The position numbers were made by a program, and so were the translations under genes. Under the pieces are notes generated by a model. It saw only the letters and a list, made by a program, of their open reading frames with translations, ran no database searches and was not told the origin of the DNA. Positions 1 through 13,600 of a stretch of DNA of 64,000 nucleotides are shown piece after piece. Every line of letters starts with the position of its first letter. Position 1 is the first letter of the stretch. The DNA comes from Fasciolopsis buskii (lineage: Eukaryota; Platyhelminthes; Trematoda; Plagiorchiida; Fasciolidae): positions 143,491-207,490 of the forward strand of contig LUCM01000301.1 in the NCBI GenBank assembly GCA_008360955.1, given 5' to 3'.

Positions 1-220
1 AGGAATAATCTGCCCACAAAATACTTTCAGATCCCACACATCCTCTTACGGATTGCCGCTCTCATGTCTCAGCAAGATCTGCTTTTCGTTCCATACCCTT
101 GAGAATCAGTAAATAAGGTAACTCCACTGTTTCATATTTTGCACGCATTTTGTCAAACCTATCCTAATACGCTCAGATCATTCCTCTACGAGTTTGTTTT
201 TCTCCATTTTCGCAAGGTGC
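1..220 (+). mobile_element. CR1-like LINE, 3' end fragment
   Basis: This is the extreme 3' part of a decayed non-LTR retrotransposon entering from the left edge. It aligns by eye with 44,431-44,700, where it follows a recognisable CR1-like reverse transcriptase: both share CACAAAATACTTTCA, then a similar 'HKILS' peptide and a later TCAGATCATTC block. The reading frame holds stops and shifts, so no protein is made. Both copies lie in the same orientation. The right boundary is approximate, because similarity fades after about 220. The family assignment depends on the better copy at 43.4-44.9 kb, since no catalytic motif lies in this piece. Confidence 0.6.
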
Positions 221-3200
221 TCAGCATAACTACCTTCTAATTTTTTCACGGCTCTTGGCAAAAATGCGATGTTTTTACTCACACATCTATGCAGTAAGAT
301 ACCTAGAATGCAATACATTAAACTGCAGCGTACCGGGGAAATCCTCCTCTGCATTGTGCATTTGGCCGAGGGCAAACCTTTAACTTTCATTTTATTTTTC
401 ACACATTTTCTCGCCTCTTTCGCGCTCCTTTTAATAAAGCTTGTTTCCAAGCCATAAACATGATGGTAACTTAGGTGACATTTCCTACCCCAGTCGTTTC
501 CTTCCCTCACTCTTGAAGAAGCTGACAGTTGCCATACTTTCTCGTTTCAGCTTTCCATCCCAAGCCAAAAACGAACTCTTTCTTTTTACGAAATCTCAGG
601 TGAGCATATCGCAACTGCATAGTCATCGAGATACGTTAAAGTAGATGTGTTTGTATACGTTCTCCTGTCCACGTAATTGTGCGCTCTGTTATTTTGCATC
701 TGTACATCGTCTTTTTGTTTATACGATGCATGGTTTTATCTCCCTTTGTTTTTGTACCACAGACTTTGTTATTGGATCACACCGTATGTCATTGTGTTTC
801 ATGTTACCGGTTAAAACATTTACCGAAAAGGGTGAGGTTTATCCCATATCTTCTGGTTTTATTCTGATCCTAAACGACATAGCGTTGATTAGCAACGGTA
901 GATGTATCTGGACATGGTTAAAAACATACACGCTAAACTTACGAAAGCCTACTACTACTTTAAAATTCTTCATTCTATGAATTAGGTTACGAAACAAAGT
1001 ACTGTCAATAGAAGCTAAAAACGTAGGGCCTTCTGTGCAGACCTTTATTCCATTAAGCAAATCGTTCGATCAGTTCGTTGGAACAAAAAGAACAATGCAA
1101 ATAAGATTGCCCACACATTGGATCATCGATTGTAGTACAGTACAGTGAAACACTGTGAGCGGTATTGTTTGATGGAACAAGCGGTTATCCTTGTTACGGA
1201 CACCTTAAGTGTTTGAGTGTCCAACTTCTGTCGACTGTTTGCGGTTTGTGAGCTGCCAATTAGCACGTTGAACGAGGACGATGTGAATCCGTGACCGCAA
1301 AAGGAACATAGTTTTTATGAAACTATTTGTGGTAACGAGTCCAAATTTGATCTCCCCCATTTTTGTCATAAAGCATAACCGCGGTTGATTTGATGGGATG
1401 TTTAACTAAGAAATATTCGTCCCCAGACGTGGAGGCTTTTGCAACACTTCAATTTATTTTGATTTGACTAGGCTTTATTGATTTCATCCAAAAATTTAGC
1501 TAGGTTCCAAAGGAATAGTTAAGTTGCAATTCCGTTTGCACTGAGCATCCACAAATCCATCAGACGTGGTCCTACGACTACCCTGTGATTAATCAAACCT
1601 ACTTCCTTGTTCCCACTCGACAACCAAACTGAGACAAATATCACTAGAAAAAGGAGTAACTAAGCATGCAGTCTCGTCGCTTGCCAACGACCATACTTTC
1701 ATAAATACAAGCGCAAACAGCATTTTCATCTCATATTTGATATTATTCTCCCCGTTTTTATTCACCCATTTACATGTTTGTTCGTCTCTCATTTTGGTAG
1801 CCACAGTCCACAATTTATTTGCGCGTTCTCCCGGCTGCTTAGCGTCACACGAAAAACCAGATGTTGATGGAAATGAAAAAAACGTTTTTTTTTTAACATT
1901 TTCTGTCCACGAATAGAAGTCACAAATGTGGACAGACAGCATGATCTTTTTCCGACCGGTAGGATTCTCCATTAAAATCCATTGCGGTATTTTTCGGTGC
2001 AAGAAATAAATTGCACTAAATAACATCCCACCTTATTATATCGGTTCTTCGGATGTAATAAAACATGAGTGACCTTGGTTGTCTAGATGCTCTCATTTGA
2101 ACATGAAAAATGAAATCCGACTGGAGCACGGAAATTTCATTAACTTTTTCAGAAGGGTTTCAGGATGGTCCTAGTTTAGGTTTATGAAAAATACCAAATT
2201 TCCATGACTAACAGAAACGCCTGTTTTACCGAATATGTCACGACTAGGTCTGTAAGTATAGACAAAATAATTTTATTTGTTAATTTTTTATTTCGCTTTA
2301 ACTGAGCTCAAAAACCATGGTGGATCGCGAACAGGAAAATTTTCCTTTACGAAGTATCTTCGTTTTCATAACAAATGATCTTGCGCCAAGGTCATTTCGG
2401 CGCTCCGTGTTTACCGCCCAGGTTATTATCGTGATGGTGAAGCAGATAGTGAAGCGTTTAAATTGTTTGATAAGACAATACAAAAGATAATGGACTGAGC
2501 AAAATGCCTTGGGAAATATAAAATTTTCTGTTAGCAAATTTCCGGCATCTTAATGCAAACAAATTCATCCTTTGCACCATATTAAAAAACTAACTATGCC
2601 AAGAACGTAGCTGTCTTGGAGGAAATTAACCGCACCCGAAAGGTATTAAGGAGTTACATATATTCTTATTTGGGTTTAATTGTAGAACGTCTGTTCTCTA
2701 GTCGTGGCGCGGATTATTACCGATATTCCATACGCCATTATCCGAATAGAGTTGAACAATATTTAAAAGCTTCGATCGTCAGCAAATATGGAGTATGGGT
2801 TAATCGTATAATAAAACATGGAAAATATTTATCGCGCTCACTAGCAGGAAATGCTGATTTCCCTAATCTGGCGACCAGCTAATTTTGTTGACGGATGCAT
2901 GATATGTGGTGACAGCAGAGAGCCCAAAAATGGATATATCCAATAGGTTACTCTTCGATAAGATTGCCATATATTTTCAGTCTCGTCCTAATTATGTATT
3001 CTTGTGTGAATAAAATGAAAAAGCCTTGCAATCGGATCGAAAAAGAATGCATTAGACGTAAAGAAAATTTTGTCATTATGGCGACGGGGATATTCCCTTG
3101 ATTCTAAAGAAGTAAGCAATATAAGTAGACGAAGCTGGTGTTCTGAAAGAGGTGCCTGTTTCACTTTGTCAGAATTTAGCAAAAAAATTTACCTTGAATA

Positions 3201-6200
3201 GGTTGGCTTTCTATCAACTTGATGTAAACCTGATGAAAGCACGTTTGGGTTCAGAGCAAGTTTGACATAAAACCTCTGCAGCTTGAATCTTGATCCTGTC
3301 CAATGTATGTTCTAACTCGATAATTCGGTGAGTAACCCAACTAGTGTACATTGATGCGAAATTCCAAAAGCACTTAGGTCATGCCTTAAAAGCAATTTCC
3401 TACTGCGGTCGCTCGTTGCCACATCAAAAAAATGAGCGAAATACTGCTTCAGAGTAGTTGCAAACGCATCGAATATCATTGTTTATTGACTGTAAATTTA
3501 TAGTAATACAAGCTTCAAATGGTTTCGAATGAACCACTCTTAGTCCTCCTCAACAACCTTCTATCCTGTTCGAGATAAACTTATTGTGGCTAAAATGGAA
3601 CACGGAGTAAATTCGTGACCTATTTGCTCTCTAGTTAACACCAAAACTTACAGCTTGTCATCGAAAATAATGGCCAGTTCTGGCTGAATAGAGGGAATAC
3701 AATTTCACCTTTCTTTATTACATTACTCGCTTATTCGGAAATTGTTCGTATGATGCTAGTTTCACGAGTTTTGGAAATAATTGCAAATGTAAATTCGCCC
3801 CCGTCAAATGCTTTTTGGCTTCCGAGTAAAATACAATAATAACCTTACGTGCGAGCACTGTGCAAACCGTAAAATCGTAAAATGAATCAAGGTGTAATAG
3901 GAGAAGATAAACTTCGTATATTTGCACGATGGAAAGAGAACAACTTAAAATATTTGAGAAATGGTGCATGTCAGTCAATCGACGAATATTTCTCTTATTT
4001 CGCCCGAGGCTTTTTTTGAGAGTTCGAAAATTCCCAAAACTTGGAAAGCTTCCGACCGGGAGGATCCTCATTTTTAGTAATATTGCGTGTCTGCTCAGGT
4101 GTCCGTGCATTACGGCATATCGCGCCAGTTTCTTTACGGATTCAGTCTAAAAAGGACTTGTTTTTTCGGTGCTTTGAACTAGTAATAATTACAGTAATCT
4201 CAGTCTTTTGCTGGAAATATCCTATTGTCTTCCGCTCACTGAGTAAGACAAGTAGCCTAGGTCACGTCTGTACTTGTAAACCCATCTTCCCAAACTTCTC
4301 CCGTCGGCAAAGGGGAGCATGAATATGTTCACTATCTACATTGCATTAGCCTGCCAGACTTTTCTTGTCTGAAATAGTCGCCTCTGAGATGCGGCCTTGT
4401 ACTCATTCTAACGAGTTCGGATCTCCCATCATTTCGAAAGTACATCAGCGAGCTCGTGGAAACGTGAATATCAGTGATCCGATCTATGCTTCACATGTGA
4501 TCTTACTAGGGGAAAGAAATCGAGCAGTTGTCAGTTTTTCGGACATGACGAAGGCAATCCAATAAGTGGAGCTGAGTAATTTTTGTGTGTTGCTGACGGC
4601 AGCGTTTCCAAACTAATTGACATGTTGCACGTTAATTGACTACGTTCTTAAGAAGCAAAATTCGCAGGGATCACTTGCTTTAATGAAGGAGGCAATTTTG
4701 ACGTGATCTGCATTTGCCTTGTTCATATTTGGGTGTGAAAAACTATGACATGAAAGGGTTATCAAGTAAGACAAACCCTTGGACACAAGTTTGTCACCAT
4801 TTCTGGAAAGACTCAAATAATGGAAGTTGCTATTTCCGAGGGAATTTGACACCGCACGTGCAGGTAATTAACACTCAGGTACCATGTGAACTTTTCATCT
4901 TGTCAGAAGCGTGACTGTCGCAAGCACCCAATCGGTTAGGGTATTTCACGGAAACAAAATCGGGCCGCGAAAACGTTTTCTAAATTGGAATAAAATGAGT
5001 GGGCGGGGTATTTAAAATAGCTGTAACTACTTAGATTAGTTCGTTATATTTGTTCGCTCAGTTGTTATATGGAGTAACGGTGTTTGCCTTGCTTCTTAGA
5101 TCCGTCGAGTCTTCCTATGGACTAGACGATCTACCAAACCGGACAGTATATTCAAACACGGACAGCCATTCCACTGAATCTATTGCATCATGTTAACCTT
5201 TGTAGTTTTCATGCTGAACCACTTACTGGTGAATGTAAAAATTAAAAAATTCCCCCAACAGTATTTTCACAGTTTTAACTGTTTCCCTTGAATGTGAGTC
5301 TGCACATAATACCCTCATCCGAGAGGCAAGTCACCAAAGTTTATGTGGGATTTCTCGAAGGGAACGGTCAGATAGTGCAGATAATGCACCTTCGATGTTA
5401 GCCAAATCGCATCGAAGGGTGGAACTATAGTTGTTTCATACAGTGACATTCTGAAAGGATGAAATCAGAACTTAAACAAATTAGATTGATTGAATGAGAT
5501 AATATAATTCTGTGATTGTGAGCTCTGAGAAACAGTAGTAGCAAGAGCTACCGATGCTGACACAAAACGACGGCCTTCATCGGGCGTGAGAACACTGGAA
5601 ATATTATCGCAAACAAGACTGGTGATTTGCAGACTTTGGTGTTAAGTAGTGACCGGTAAATTGGCAGTGTAAACTGGTTGCGAAGATTCAGTGTTTCATA
5701 AAAGTGTGGAGGTCCGCCTGAGAAGCACGAAATGATGGTTGTCGGAGAAACAACACAGATTTGGAACAACGATTCAAGTTTCCAAAGACTAATGTAAATC
5801 ACTTTGCAACAAAGCTATCGCCTATCTGATACACTTTGTAAGAATAAGGGGAACAGGTGGCGGTTGCTTGTACTGCAAACTGGGGTCAAGTAAACGGCAG
5901 AATACATTTTGAATATTTAGTCAAGCTTAGTGAAAGAGCGAACATTTTGTTTCTGAACATTACCATTCGTGACACGATAGCTATCGGGCTTGTATGGAAA
6001 GAGTACTAACTGATTTGTGATTCTTTTTAGCTGCATTATAAGCAACATCATTTTTGTACGCAAAAATGTATACACCACAATACAAATCGGTGATCAAAAC
6101 GTAGGAGCAAATGTTTCGGTTATTTTGTAATCAGCCGTCATTCAACTAGTCTTCGCAAGGGTCCAAAATTGAATACCAATCAAACTGGACTGTCAATGTC

Positions 6201-6784
6201 TGAATCGATACAATAAATGCGATTTTGTGTGCTTTTATGTATCGTGCGCATCAGTCAGCCTGCTCATTCTTATTCATACATTTTGGATAATAAATCATGT
6301 TCCACGGGGACCGGTAGACTGGGGGAACAGTTTTTACACATTTGCGAAGGAGTAATGTTTCGAAATTCTTCAATTAGACATGTGGATGAATTCCTGTTTG
6401 GTCGAATTCAATGCGACTGTGACTGCAGCGCGTCAACTTGGCATTTTTAAAGCATTTTTCAACAGACATGTTTTCCGGTCGACAAAAAGGTAAGAGATGA
6501 AAAAAAACATTCGTTTTTCACAAAAGCCATAAACGCCGGAGTAGGGTGATTCACCGAGTAGAGAATATTATTGTTTCGTTGTAAATTAGCGATTGGCCTA
6601 AAAGAAATTGTTCTCGTTTTTTTCTATATCACAATTAGCTTTTCAAGTTCCTTTTGGCCTAATCCATTGCTGATTAATGATCCACCATTGTGTTCGATTT
6701 CCATTTAGGTAACTAATATTTTCTCTCTACTTTGCTTTTGACGAAGTGCTGTGGGACAGAGAGGAACGAAGCGAAAGTGGGCAT
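221..6784. other. No recognisable gene
   Basis: AT-rich sequence with only short chance open frames (longest about 145 codons on the minus strand near 1.6-2.0 kb). None shows a domain or a conserved motif that I recognise. A good splice-donor-like CAG/GTGAGC occurs near 600 and CAG/GTAATT near 4,863, but neither is paired with a convincing acceptor and coding stretch. I see no RNA gene or clear repeat here. Confidence 0.5.
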
Positions 6785-6975
6785 TGAAAGGTGGGTAGTA
6801 GCCAAACGGATAAGGTCGTGAAGTTTGGACGTGAAAGTCGCGAGTTCGAATCCTCCCACCGCCGGTCAACTCCTCCACTCGACAGCCCTCGGCAGGCAGT
6901 GGCCCCCTTCCTGAAAGTTGATGCATATTGTTGTTTCACTAATAAAGGAAGCAAAAGATAAGAGATAAAAGATAA
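6785..6975 (+). repeat. tRNA-like SINE, family A (fullest copy)
   Basis: A short interspersed element with a tRNA-like head and a LINE-like tail. The head has an A-box (TAGCCAAACGG) near 6,797 and a B-box (GAGTTCGAATCC) near 6,843, spaced as in a pol III promoter. The stems do not pair well enough for a working tRNA. The second half contains CCTTCCTGAAA, then a CACTAATAAAGGAAG segment and an A-rich tail built of repeated AGATAA units. The second half recurs at 39.5 kb (plus) and 42.9 kb (minus), and the head recurs at 10.6 kb (minus). An intact pol III promoter does not prove it is transcribed. Family name unknown to me. Confidence 0.7.
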
Positions 6976-9900
6976 AGTGTATTGAGAAACTGACAAAATC
7001 ACACAAAATGTCTCGTAGAAACAATGATATTTCGTTATTTATCTTAAACTACTCAAATAACTTCATGGCACAGAACGGATTGTCATTTATTGCACACTGA
7101 ATTCACGAAGTCATATGCAAGGGTAGACTGAGATAGGAAACCTCTGAACATGAACACGAACTCTTCTGAATAGATAGATATTTCGATCTCCTTCGGTAGG
7201 ACTCATCTGGACTTGCTGCAGTGCAAAGATGTCATAACATTTTGGCTAATTAGCAATAAGCGCATGGCCACTATCTTTGACGTAGCTCGAAACGAAGATA
7301 ACCTACCTGTATTTCTATTTCCAGGAAACTCTAACGAATGAATAGTTTGAGAAGAACAAACGGTAAACAGCTATACAACATGAAAATGTGCCACATAGCG
7401 ATTTGTATTGCTTTATATGTTATGCATCTATCTGATTACATAAGTGAGAATCGTCTCTAAACTCCCTCAATACGGTGTCCATTTCGTTAAACGAAGCATA
7501 TCATATTCTCGAAATACTCTAATCCATTAATAAATCAACATTCATCAACTGCTTACTTTTTATTTGAAAATAACCGCCAATTTAATGAAGTAGATACTCA
7601 AAACTATCACAGAGTTGGTTTGACCTGGCAGTATAAGGAAGTTCAAAATAGAACAACAACTCGAAACACTGAGAGTCTACGTATTCATCTGCTGCCTAAA
7701 CATGATCAGAATTGAGAGATAATTGTGAATCAGGTTGTTCGCTAAACTCACCATTTCTCCGGGCGTGCTAACAAACGTTTCAGTCCACAAAAAAGCAAAT
7801 CATTTCATCAAACGTTTGTTCACAATTATCTAATCAAGTAGAACTGATGCCACTGTGTTTGATATGCAAAGGTAAACAGGTGTTCAGAATCCACGAACAT
7901 CTAGGCGTGCAAAAAATCGCAATTTACCATATGCGAAATCGATAATATATCTGCCTGTTAGTTATATTTCTCAGAATAACAATGCGCTAAGTATGTAATC
8001 AGTGGATATTCATTCAGAAAAGTGATTACATAAGTCAAATATTAGCTGGATAGAGTATCGATTATCTAAATGGAAATGATAAACAAAATGAACTGCATGA
8101 GGGGCAGTTAATGATTTGGAGGACTGTTCATCAGAACATTTGGCTCATGTATACATATACCAAAAAATCGATGAAAAAGATTTTCTTTCGAATTATAAAT
8201 TAGATTTTATCTGTGCTTGATTTGTATTCTCCTTTGGTGTTAGTGAAAATGAAGGACAGGCAATAACAAATAAAATCCTTTCATAATTAACAACATCAAA
8301 TTACAGCAGGCATATCTCTATTTGAGCTTAAAAGCAGTTGATCACAAACTACATTCCTAACATACAAAGTCTGTGTACACATGCTCATTTACTTTGTAAT
8401 GTGTTCAAAAATAGTAGGTACCATTATAAATGCCCGGCTTAGTCTGCAATCCGTAACCCACTACTATTACGTCTCTCAGTAGGCTTCATAGAGTGAATAC
8501 CACCAAGGAAACAGGTCAATGTTAGCAACTTGAATGTTCTTACTTTGTTCTGTAGTTAAATGCACCTCAAAAATTGGGCACTTCCTGAAAAGGCCGATTA
8601 CCTCAACCGAGAATATCGCCTAGACAAACGTTATTATAACTACTAAATGCTCTTGAGATGTACCCACAGTGGTGTTCTGGTATGTGATAACACCCAACTA
8701 AAAATACTGAATAACTCTTCCATTAGTGATGCCCTCTTTGAGAGCCTGCACAGTTCAGTTCAACTTGGTTAGACGTGGCAGATACGGCTTAGCGAAATCG
8801 CAAATAAAAATAAGAAGGCTAGGTGTGCATCAGTCCTACAAGCATCGATTAATCCCAACCAGTGGGCACATTAGTCCACACAGACAGAACAATTAGAAGA
8901 GTAAAATGAAAAAGCAAAAATGCATGTCTAGTCAACTTGCATGAGAACAGTGTGGCGAATTCAAATGAGACGATTTTTTCACTTGACCAGTCACAACGAA
9001 AACCAATAAGCTATGTCATTGAGCGATTGCGAAATCAGAGCAGTGGATTTTGTGTCAATCACTGGCTAAGAGATTGTTCCAATTGATACACCCGAATCTA
9101 CTAATCACTGATCGATTCCGCTGGACATAGCAACGGTATTCTTGGCTAATGAATATGAGTCAGTTTCGGTGATTTTCAATATAGATAAGCTTCGTAACTG
9201 AAGTTGGTACTTTTCAAATTTGGTGGCTAAATTACAAACGTTTTATCACCAACCCACTTGACGTCAACAAGTAGAATCAATAGAAAATCCGCAAATTTGC
9301 GATGAAATTTAGTCCAACGTTAAACAGAATCCATGCTTCTGCTGATACACACAGTCGGGCTAAGTTTGAGGGTGACATTTTTGGAAATAGATTTGGGTGA
9401 AAGGTTAGCGTCAAATTCCTGAGGTATTTGCCAGTATAAAGACACAAAAGGTGCCGATGCGTCCAGTTAAGATGCTTCTCAAAATTCCGCTGTTGAAACC
9501 AGTAACTTTACTAGTTCATTGTGCTAGCCATGGAAACCCTCACGGATGACTTACTAAGTAAGTCAGGATCATCTTTAGGACAGCTGTACTCTAATGATAA
9601 TTGTACGGAAAGATTATGTCCAATGTACTGTTAATGCTACCCTATTGAAAACGGAAAAAGGAACGAAACTTCTGTTGCATTTCGGTTGTTAATTATCTGT
9701 CGTTTCTATCTCGCGGCCGATATCGCCCGTCCTTATTAATTCCAGTACAGGAAAACCAAGAAGAGCATCCACGGAGTTCAGTTATGAGACCAAAAACAAA
9801 TCCCTAATATTAGTTCTCTTTGGCCAGTCATCTATCATGTCACTGACTAATTCCGCCCAGCCTTAGTAACTGACCTTTTCGTGTGGTTTTATGCTCAGCT

Positions 9901-10229
9901 GATCGACTGAAATAATCAGCTCTAAGTCACCGTAGTAGTGATGACATTTGATCAGGATAATAAATGGGCCTATTCGTTTTCCACTACCCATACTTATCCT
10001 GGATCGGCGATCGGACTTCTGCAGTCGAAACAATAAGTTCAGCAATCACGAAAATTGCAGAACACTCAGGTCATGCGGTTCTGTACGGGGATGAAGCCTT
10101 TTGTCATCCCCGAAGAGGGAATATTTCACTCAGTTTGGTCCTTAATGCCAGAAACAATTAAACGAATAAGTAACGAATAAGGGGGCTATGTCATCTAGTG
10201 TTGATGTTCAATGAACCGTTGATAATTAC
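6976..10229. other. No recognisable gene; AT-rich
   Basis: More than 3 kb of AT-rich DNA in which stops are frequent in all frames. I see no domain, RNA gene, tandem array or clear mobile element in it. Confidence 0.55.
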
Positions 10230-10410
10230 CTCGGCTAGGGTAATGGCTAAGACATTCGACTCACAATCGTTCGTTTTGGGTTAGCGTGGACATTTTGCCT
10301 CGGTGGATGCACACTGCTAGTGGTTCCAAACAAGGATGGAACAATAATGCAGTGGTTCAATGACTTCCAACGGCAATTTGGATGTCAAGATGCAGGATGA
10401 ATCACTAGGA
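10230..10410 (+). repeat. Possible second SINE family (family B)
   Basis: A short element-like block. It begins with a tRNA-like stretch (GGGTAATGGCTAAGACATTC) and continues into CGGTGGATGCACACTGCTAG followed by a paired AACAAGGATGGAAC. The core 'GGATG(C/T)(A/G)C(A/G)CTGCT' recurs at about 60,556. I remember this core from trematode interspersed repeats, but that is memory only. The B-box is weak. Boundaries are estimates. Confidence 0.4.
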
Positions 10411-10589
10411 ATAATAAGCAAACGTCGCAGGCCGCGTTTTGTTTAGAGGCTCCAAAATTCGGTAAAACTCAAATCTTTCTTCGAAGAAAGCATTTCAACT
10501 CGGACGAGTGTTGATAACGAGGATCGTCCCGCACATCCGCATTGAAGAGATTGCCTTGTAGCCAGCCTACTCCCGGTTCGGAGAGAAGA

Positions 10590-10672
10590 GTAGAATTTTA
10601 CGCTGTGGGAGGATTCGAATCTCGGAACTTTAGGATATTGGGTACTTGACCACCGCTGACTAGATGGGCAAG
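10590..10672 (-). repeat. tRNA-like SINE, family A head (fragment)
   Basis: Read on the minus strand, this contains GATTCGAATCCTCCCAC, matching the B-box and following bases of the family A SINE at 6.8 kb. The preceding AAGTTCCGA resembles AAAGTCGCGA there. The A-box end is poorly kept (GCGGTGGTCAAGTACC). The 3' half of the family was not found next to it, so this is a head-only fragment or a strongly diverged copy. Confidence 0.5.
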
Positions 10673-13600
10673 ATAATTCAACTAAGACGATCTTCTGACC
10701 AATACCAATACACTATTTCTAAATGTTATTAGGGATTTCACAAAGTTATCATACGTAACATAATTTCGTTACAGACGACCACAGCGACCAATGGTGAGTT
10801 GTCACTATTTATACTGGGCTTGATAATTGGTAGGAGTTGTAATTCATGTTCAAGGTTTATGTGACCCTATTGTTTATAATTTACAGTTTCAAACCATGGA
10901 CAGTGAAGAAGACCACATCCGTCAGAAAGGGAGAAAAATAACGAAATACATAATAAACATCAAAAGCACATAATTTACTTCACCGCACTTTCATCTAAGG
11001 GGATTAGAAAGGGGACACTGTCAACATGGAAACGGTCCAAAGTATTGTCCGAAACACCGTGGATCACTCAAGGGCGTTCTTGAAAACCTTGTATTCATTA
11101 AAGAATCCACGTGTAGCGCATTGTGCGCACAGTTTAAAGAGGAGCATATGACCCAACTAATCGGACAATCCAGAAGACCAGCTGGCGAATTACAAATTGC
11201 ATGCTCGCTGATGTGAATCCCAAACAGAGGTAGAAAAAAACTAAAAGAACGAATCGATACGGCAATAGCACTACCAGTTGACGGTCATCTAGGAGGTCAA
11301 ACCCGAACTTACCATTAAGTTGGGACACTAATCAACTACGCCTACACTCCGACAACATCAATTCGATTGGTGAGGGAACGTTTCTCACCCAAACGCCGAA
11401 TTCAGTGATCGTTACCCAATGAAAATGCACAGACGCAAGGTCTAGAGATTCGAACGATCTGAAGCAGTCATAAAAACGCTGACGTCGTTAAACTTGTAAA
11501 AGTTCGCACACTCGTTCCTACTTGTAGGTGTGTTTGGGTGCTTTGATGAGCTTGCGCGCTGATGACAACCTTGTTGATCGTGGTTATTACATCGAAGAAG
11601 ACGGTTTGTCGTTTAACCGACACGAATAAATTACGATATTTTACCTGAACTAACCACTATTGAGTATAAGATCAGCAAGGACCGTCTATTTATTTCCCGG
11701 TAAATTTTGCGTCTTACAACAACCTCTCGGTATTTGCTTTTGTCAGGTCCGTGGTCAAGGTATCAGACCATTGTCTTTGTGCTATGTTCGTCGTTACGAA
11801 TCCGATTCGTAAATCAAATAAGCTGAACAGGGTGACAGAAGCAACAGATATTTAGCGGAAAATTGATTGTGCAAATTGATTTATGTGGGCAGAAGCCCAA
11901 AAAACACTCCTTCTTCTAGACGAACTGACTTCTTCCGGGACTGATTTTGCCTGTACCGCATTCCATCGGTTTCACATGCGTTCTTTTTCGACCACCAACG
12001 CAAATCCAGTATTGCGCTGAATGCGCCTAAACATCTTGTCTGGGCATGAATTAAGTGGATGGTTTCACGTACAATGTCCACGATGAATCGAAATGCTTTT
12101 ACGTCGGTGGGATTTGGCAAACTCGTCAACGTCAGATTCGATGAGAACTAAAATCCGCGTCCAACCAAATCTATTGTGGCTCAGTCTGGATCACACATGA
12201 CCTCAAACTTTGCTCGCTTTTCGATGATGTCTTCAAAAATAGTCGATACAACTTGCGACTTTTTTACCATTTCTTATTGTGCAGTGAACACTGTTCAGGA
12301 TGATGCCTAAGTCTTCGTCAGCCGTTGTAATCCACGAGGGCTTTGCATACATCGACACTAAATGACACCGTAGGAAATGATTTAGCAGATAGATAGTTTT
12401 ATTTCCATGTATAATTTCGTGGTATACAAGTCCGGTCGCGAAATCATTCGAAGACTATGATTGACATTCAGCTTTATCAATACTGGGCGAAAAGCACAAC
12501 CGTTGTCCTGGTGCACTTACGTCTATTTGTCCTCGGGTGGGGGTATGGGGTAGGGTGTTAAAATCAGATTCCCCCATTGACCTTGAAATGTTCTTTCGCT
12601 GTTGCACACAATTTGCACTTTATCGGATTTGTTTGTTGGACGACCTGTGACGGAGGCGGTCAAACAGTGATTTTCTTTCACAGCGATTATAGGGAGAATG
12701 AAGAAACGAAATCTACAAATCTTAAGGAGATTGATTGATCGAACGAAGGAACAACGGAAAACTTCTGATTTGTATTCTTTCAGAAAGGAAACTTGGACTC
12801 AGTGTCGATAACTAGTGCATTTTAGCTCTCAAAATTAATCTAGTAATATAAAGAATTTTATGCCTTTGATGGTCCAGAATCATGTTTCAGAAAGTAGCGC
12901 TTAGTCTGTTCCCATGGAATTATGTAGTGTAAATGCCTCACCTCTGGAACATATTTCCTTTCAAGTTTCCTGATGAAACGACACGTCCAAACAATATCAT
13001 TGAAAAAACTGGGCAGAAACACTTTCACTCAAAGGCGAAAAACATACATGCTGGTCAATAATGCAGCGTATCCCGTGATCTCCGAACGATCGTTTATGGC
13101 TTTCCGACAACTGAACGACTCTTTTTTGCTACCTTACAATAGTTGAGCATCAAATGATGAGATTCTGTTTTTGTATGCTAAATAAAACTACAAAGCCATT
13201 TGTTGAACCACATTCGTGACTCCATCACTAGCCCTTCAGAATTCGTGTAGTAGTAGCATCTTGTAGACTTCGAGTGCAGACTAACAAAACGAATCGAGCA
13301 CAAACTGAGGGGCAGCATGATAGTAATGGAAGTTTCCGTGAAGTCCAGGGTCAACTTTTGACCTGTTATCACGCGCGCAGAAAATGAGACATTGTAACCG
13401 GTCTAGCATCACAAGTTCTTTTTTCTTACTTAGCACGAAACCTAAACGTGCATGAGCTTTTCGGTGATAAACTGACGAAGTCGGTCGGGTCAGCCAAAAT
13501 ATTTGCCGCGCTGACCTATGCATTAAGGCCTCTGTTGGGTTGTACTTACAAATGGTTATCTGAAGCGTCAAACTGAGAGGCAGCATATCAGTAAGTTGCG

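Noticed and set aside
6788..6860. A functional tRNA gene
   Set aside because: A- and B-boxes are present but the T-stem and acceptor stem do not pair properly, and the sequence continues into a repeated SINE body.
13300..13600. A short tandem duplication (CAAACTGAG-GGCAGCAT motif twice)
   Set aside because: Only about 18 bases match and the flanks do not align.
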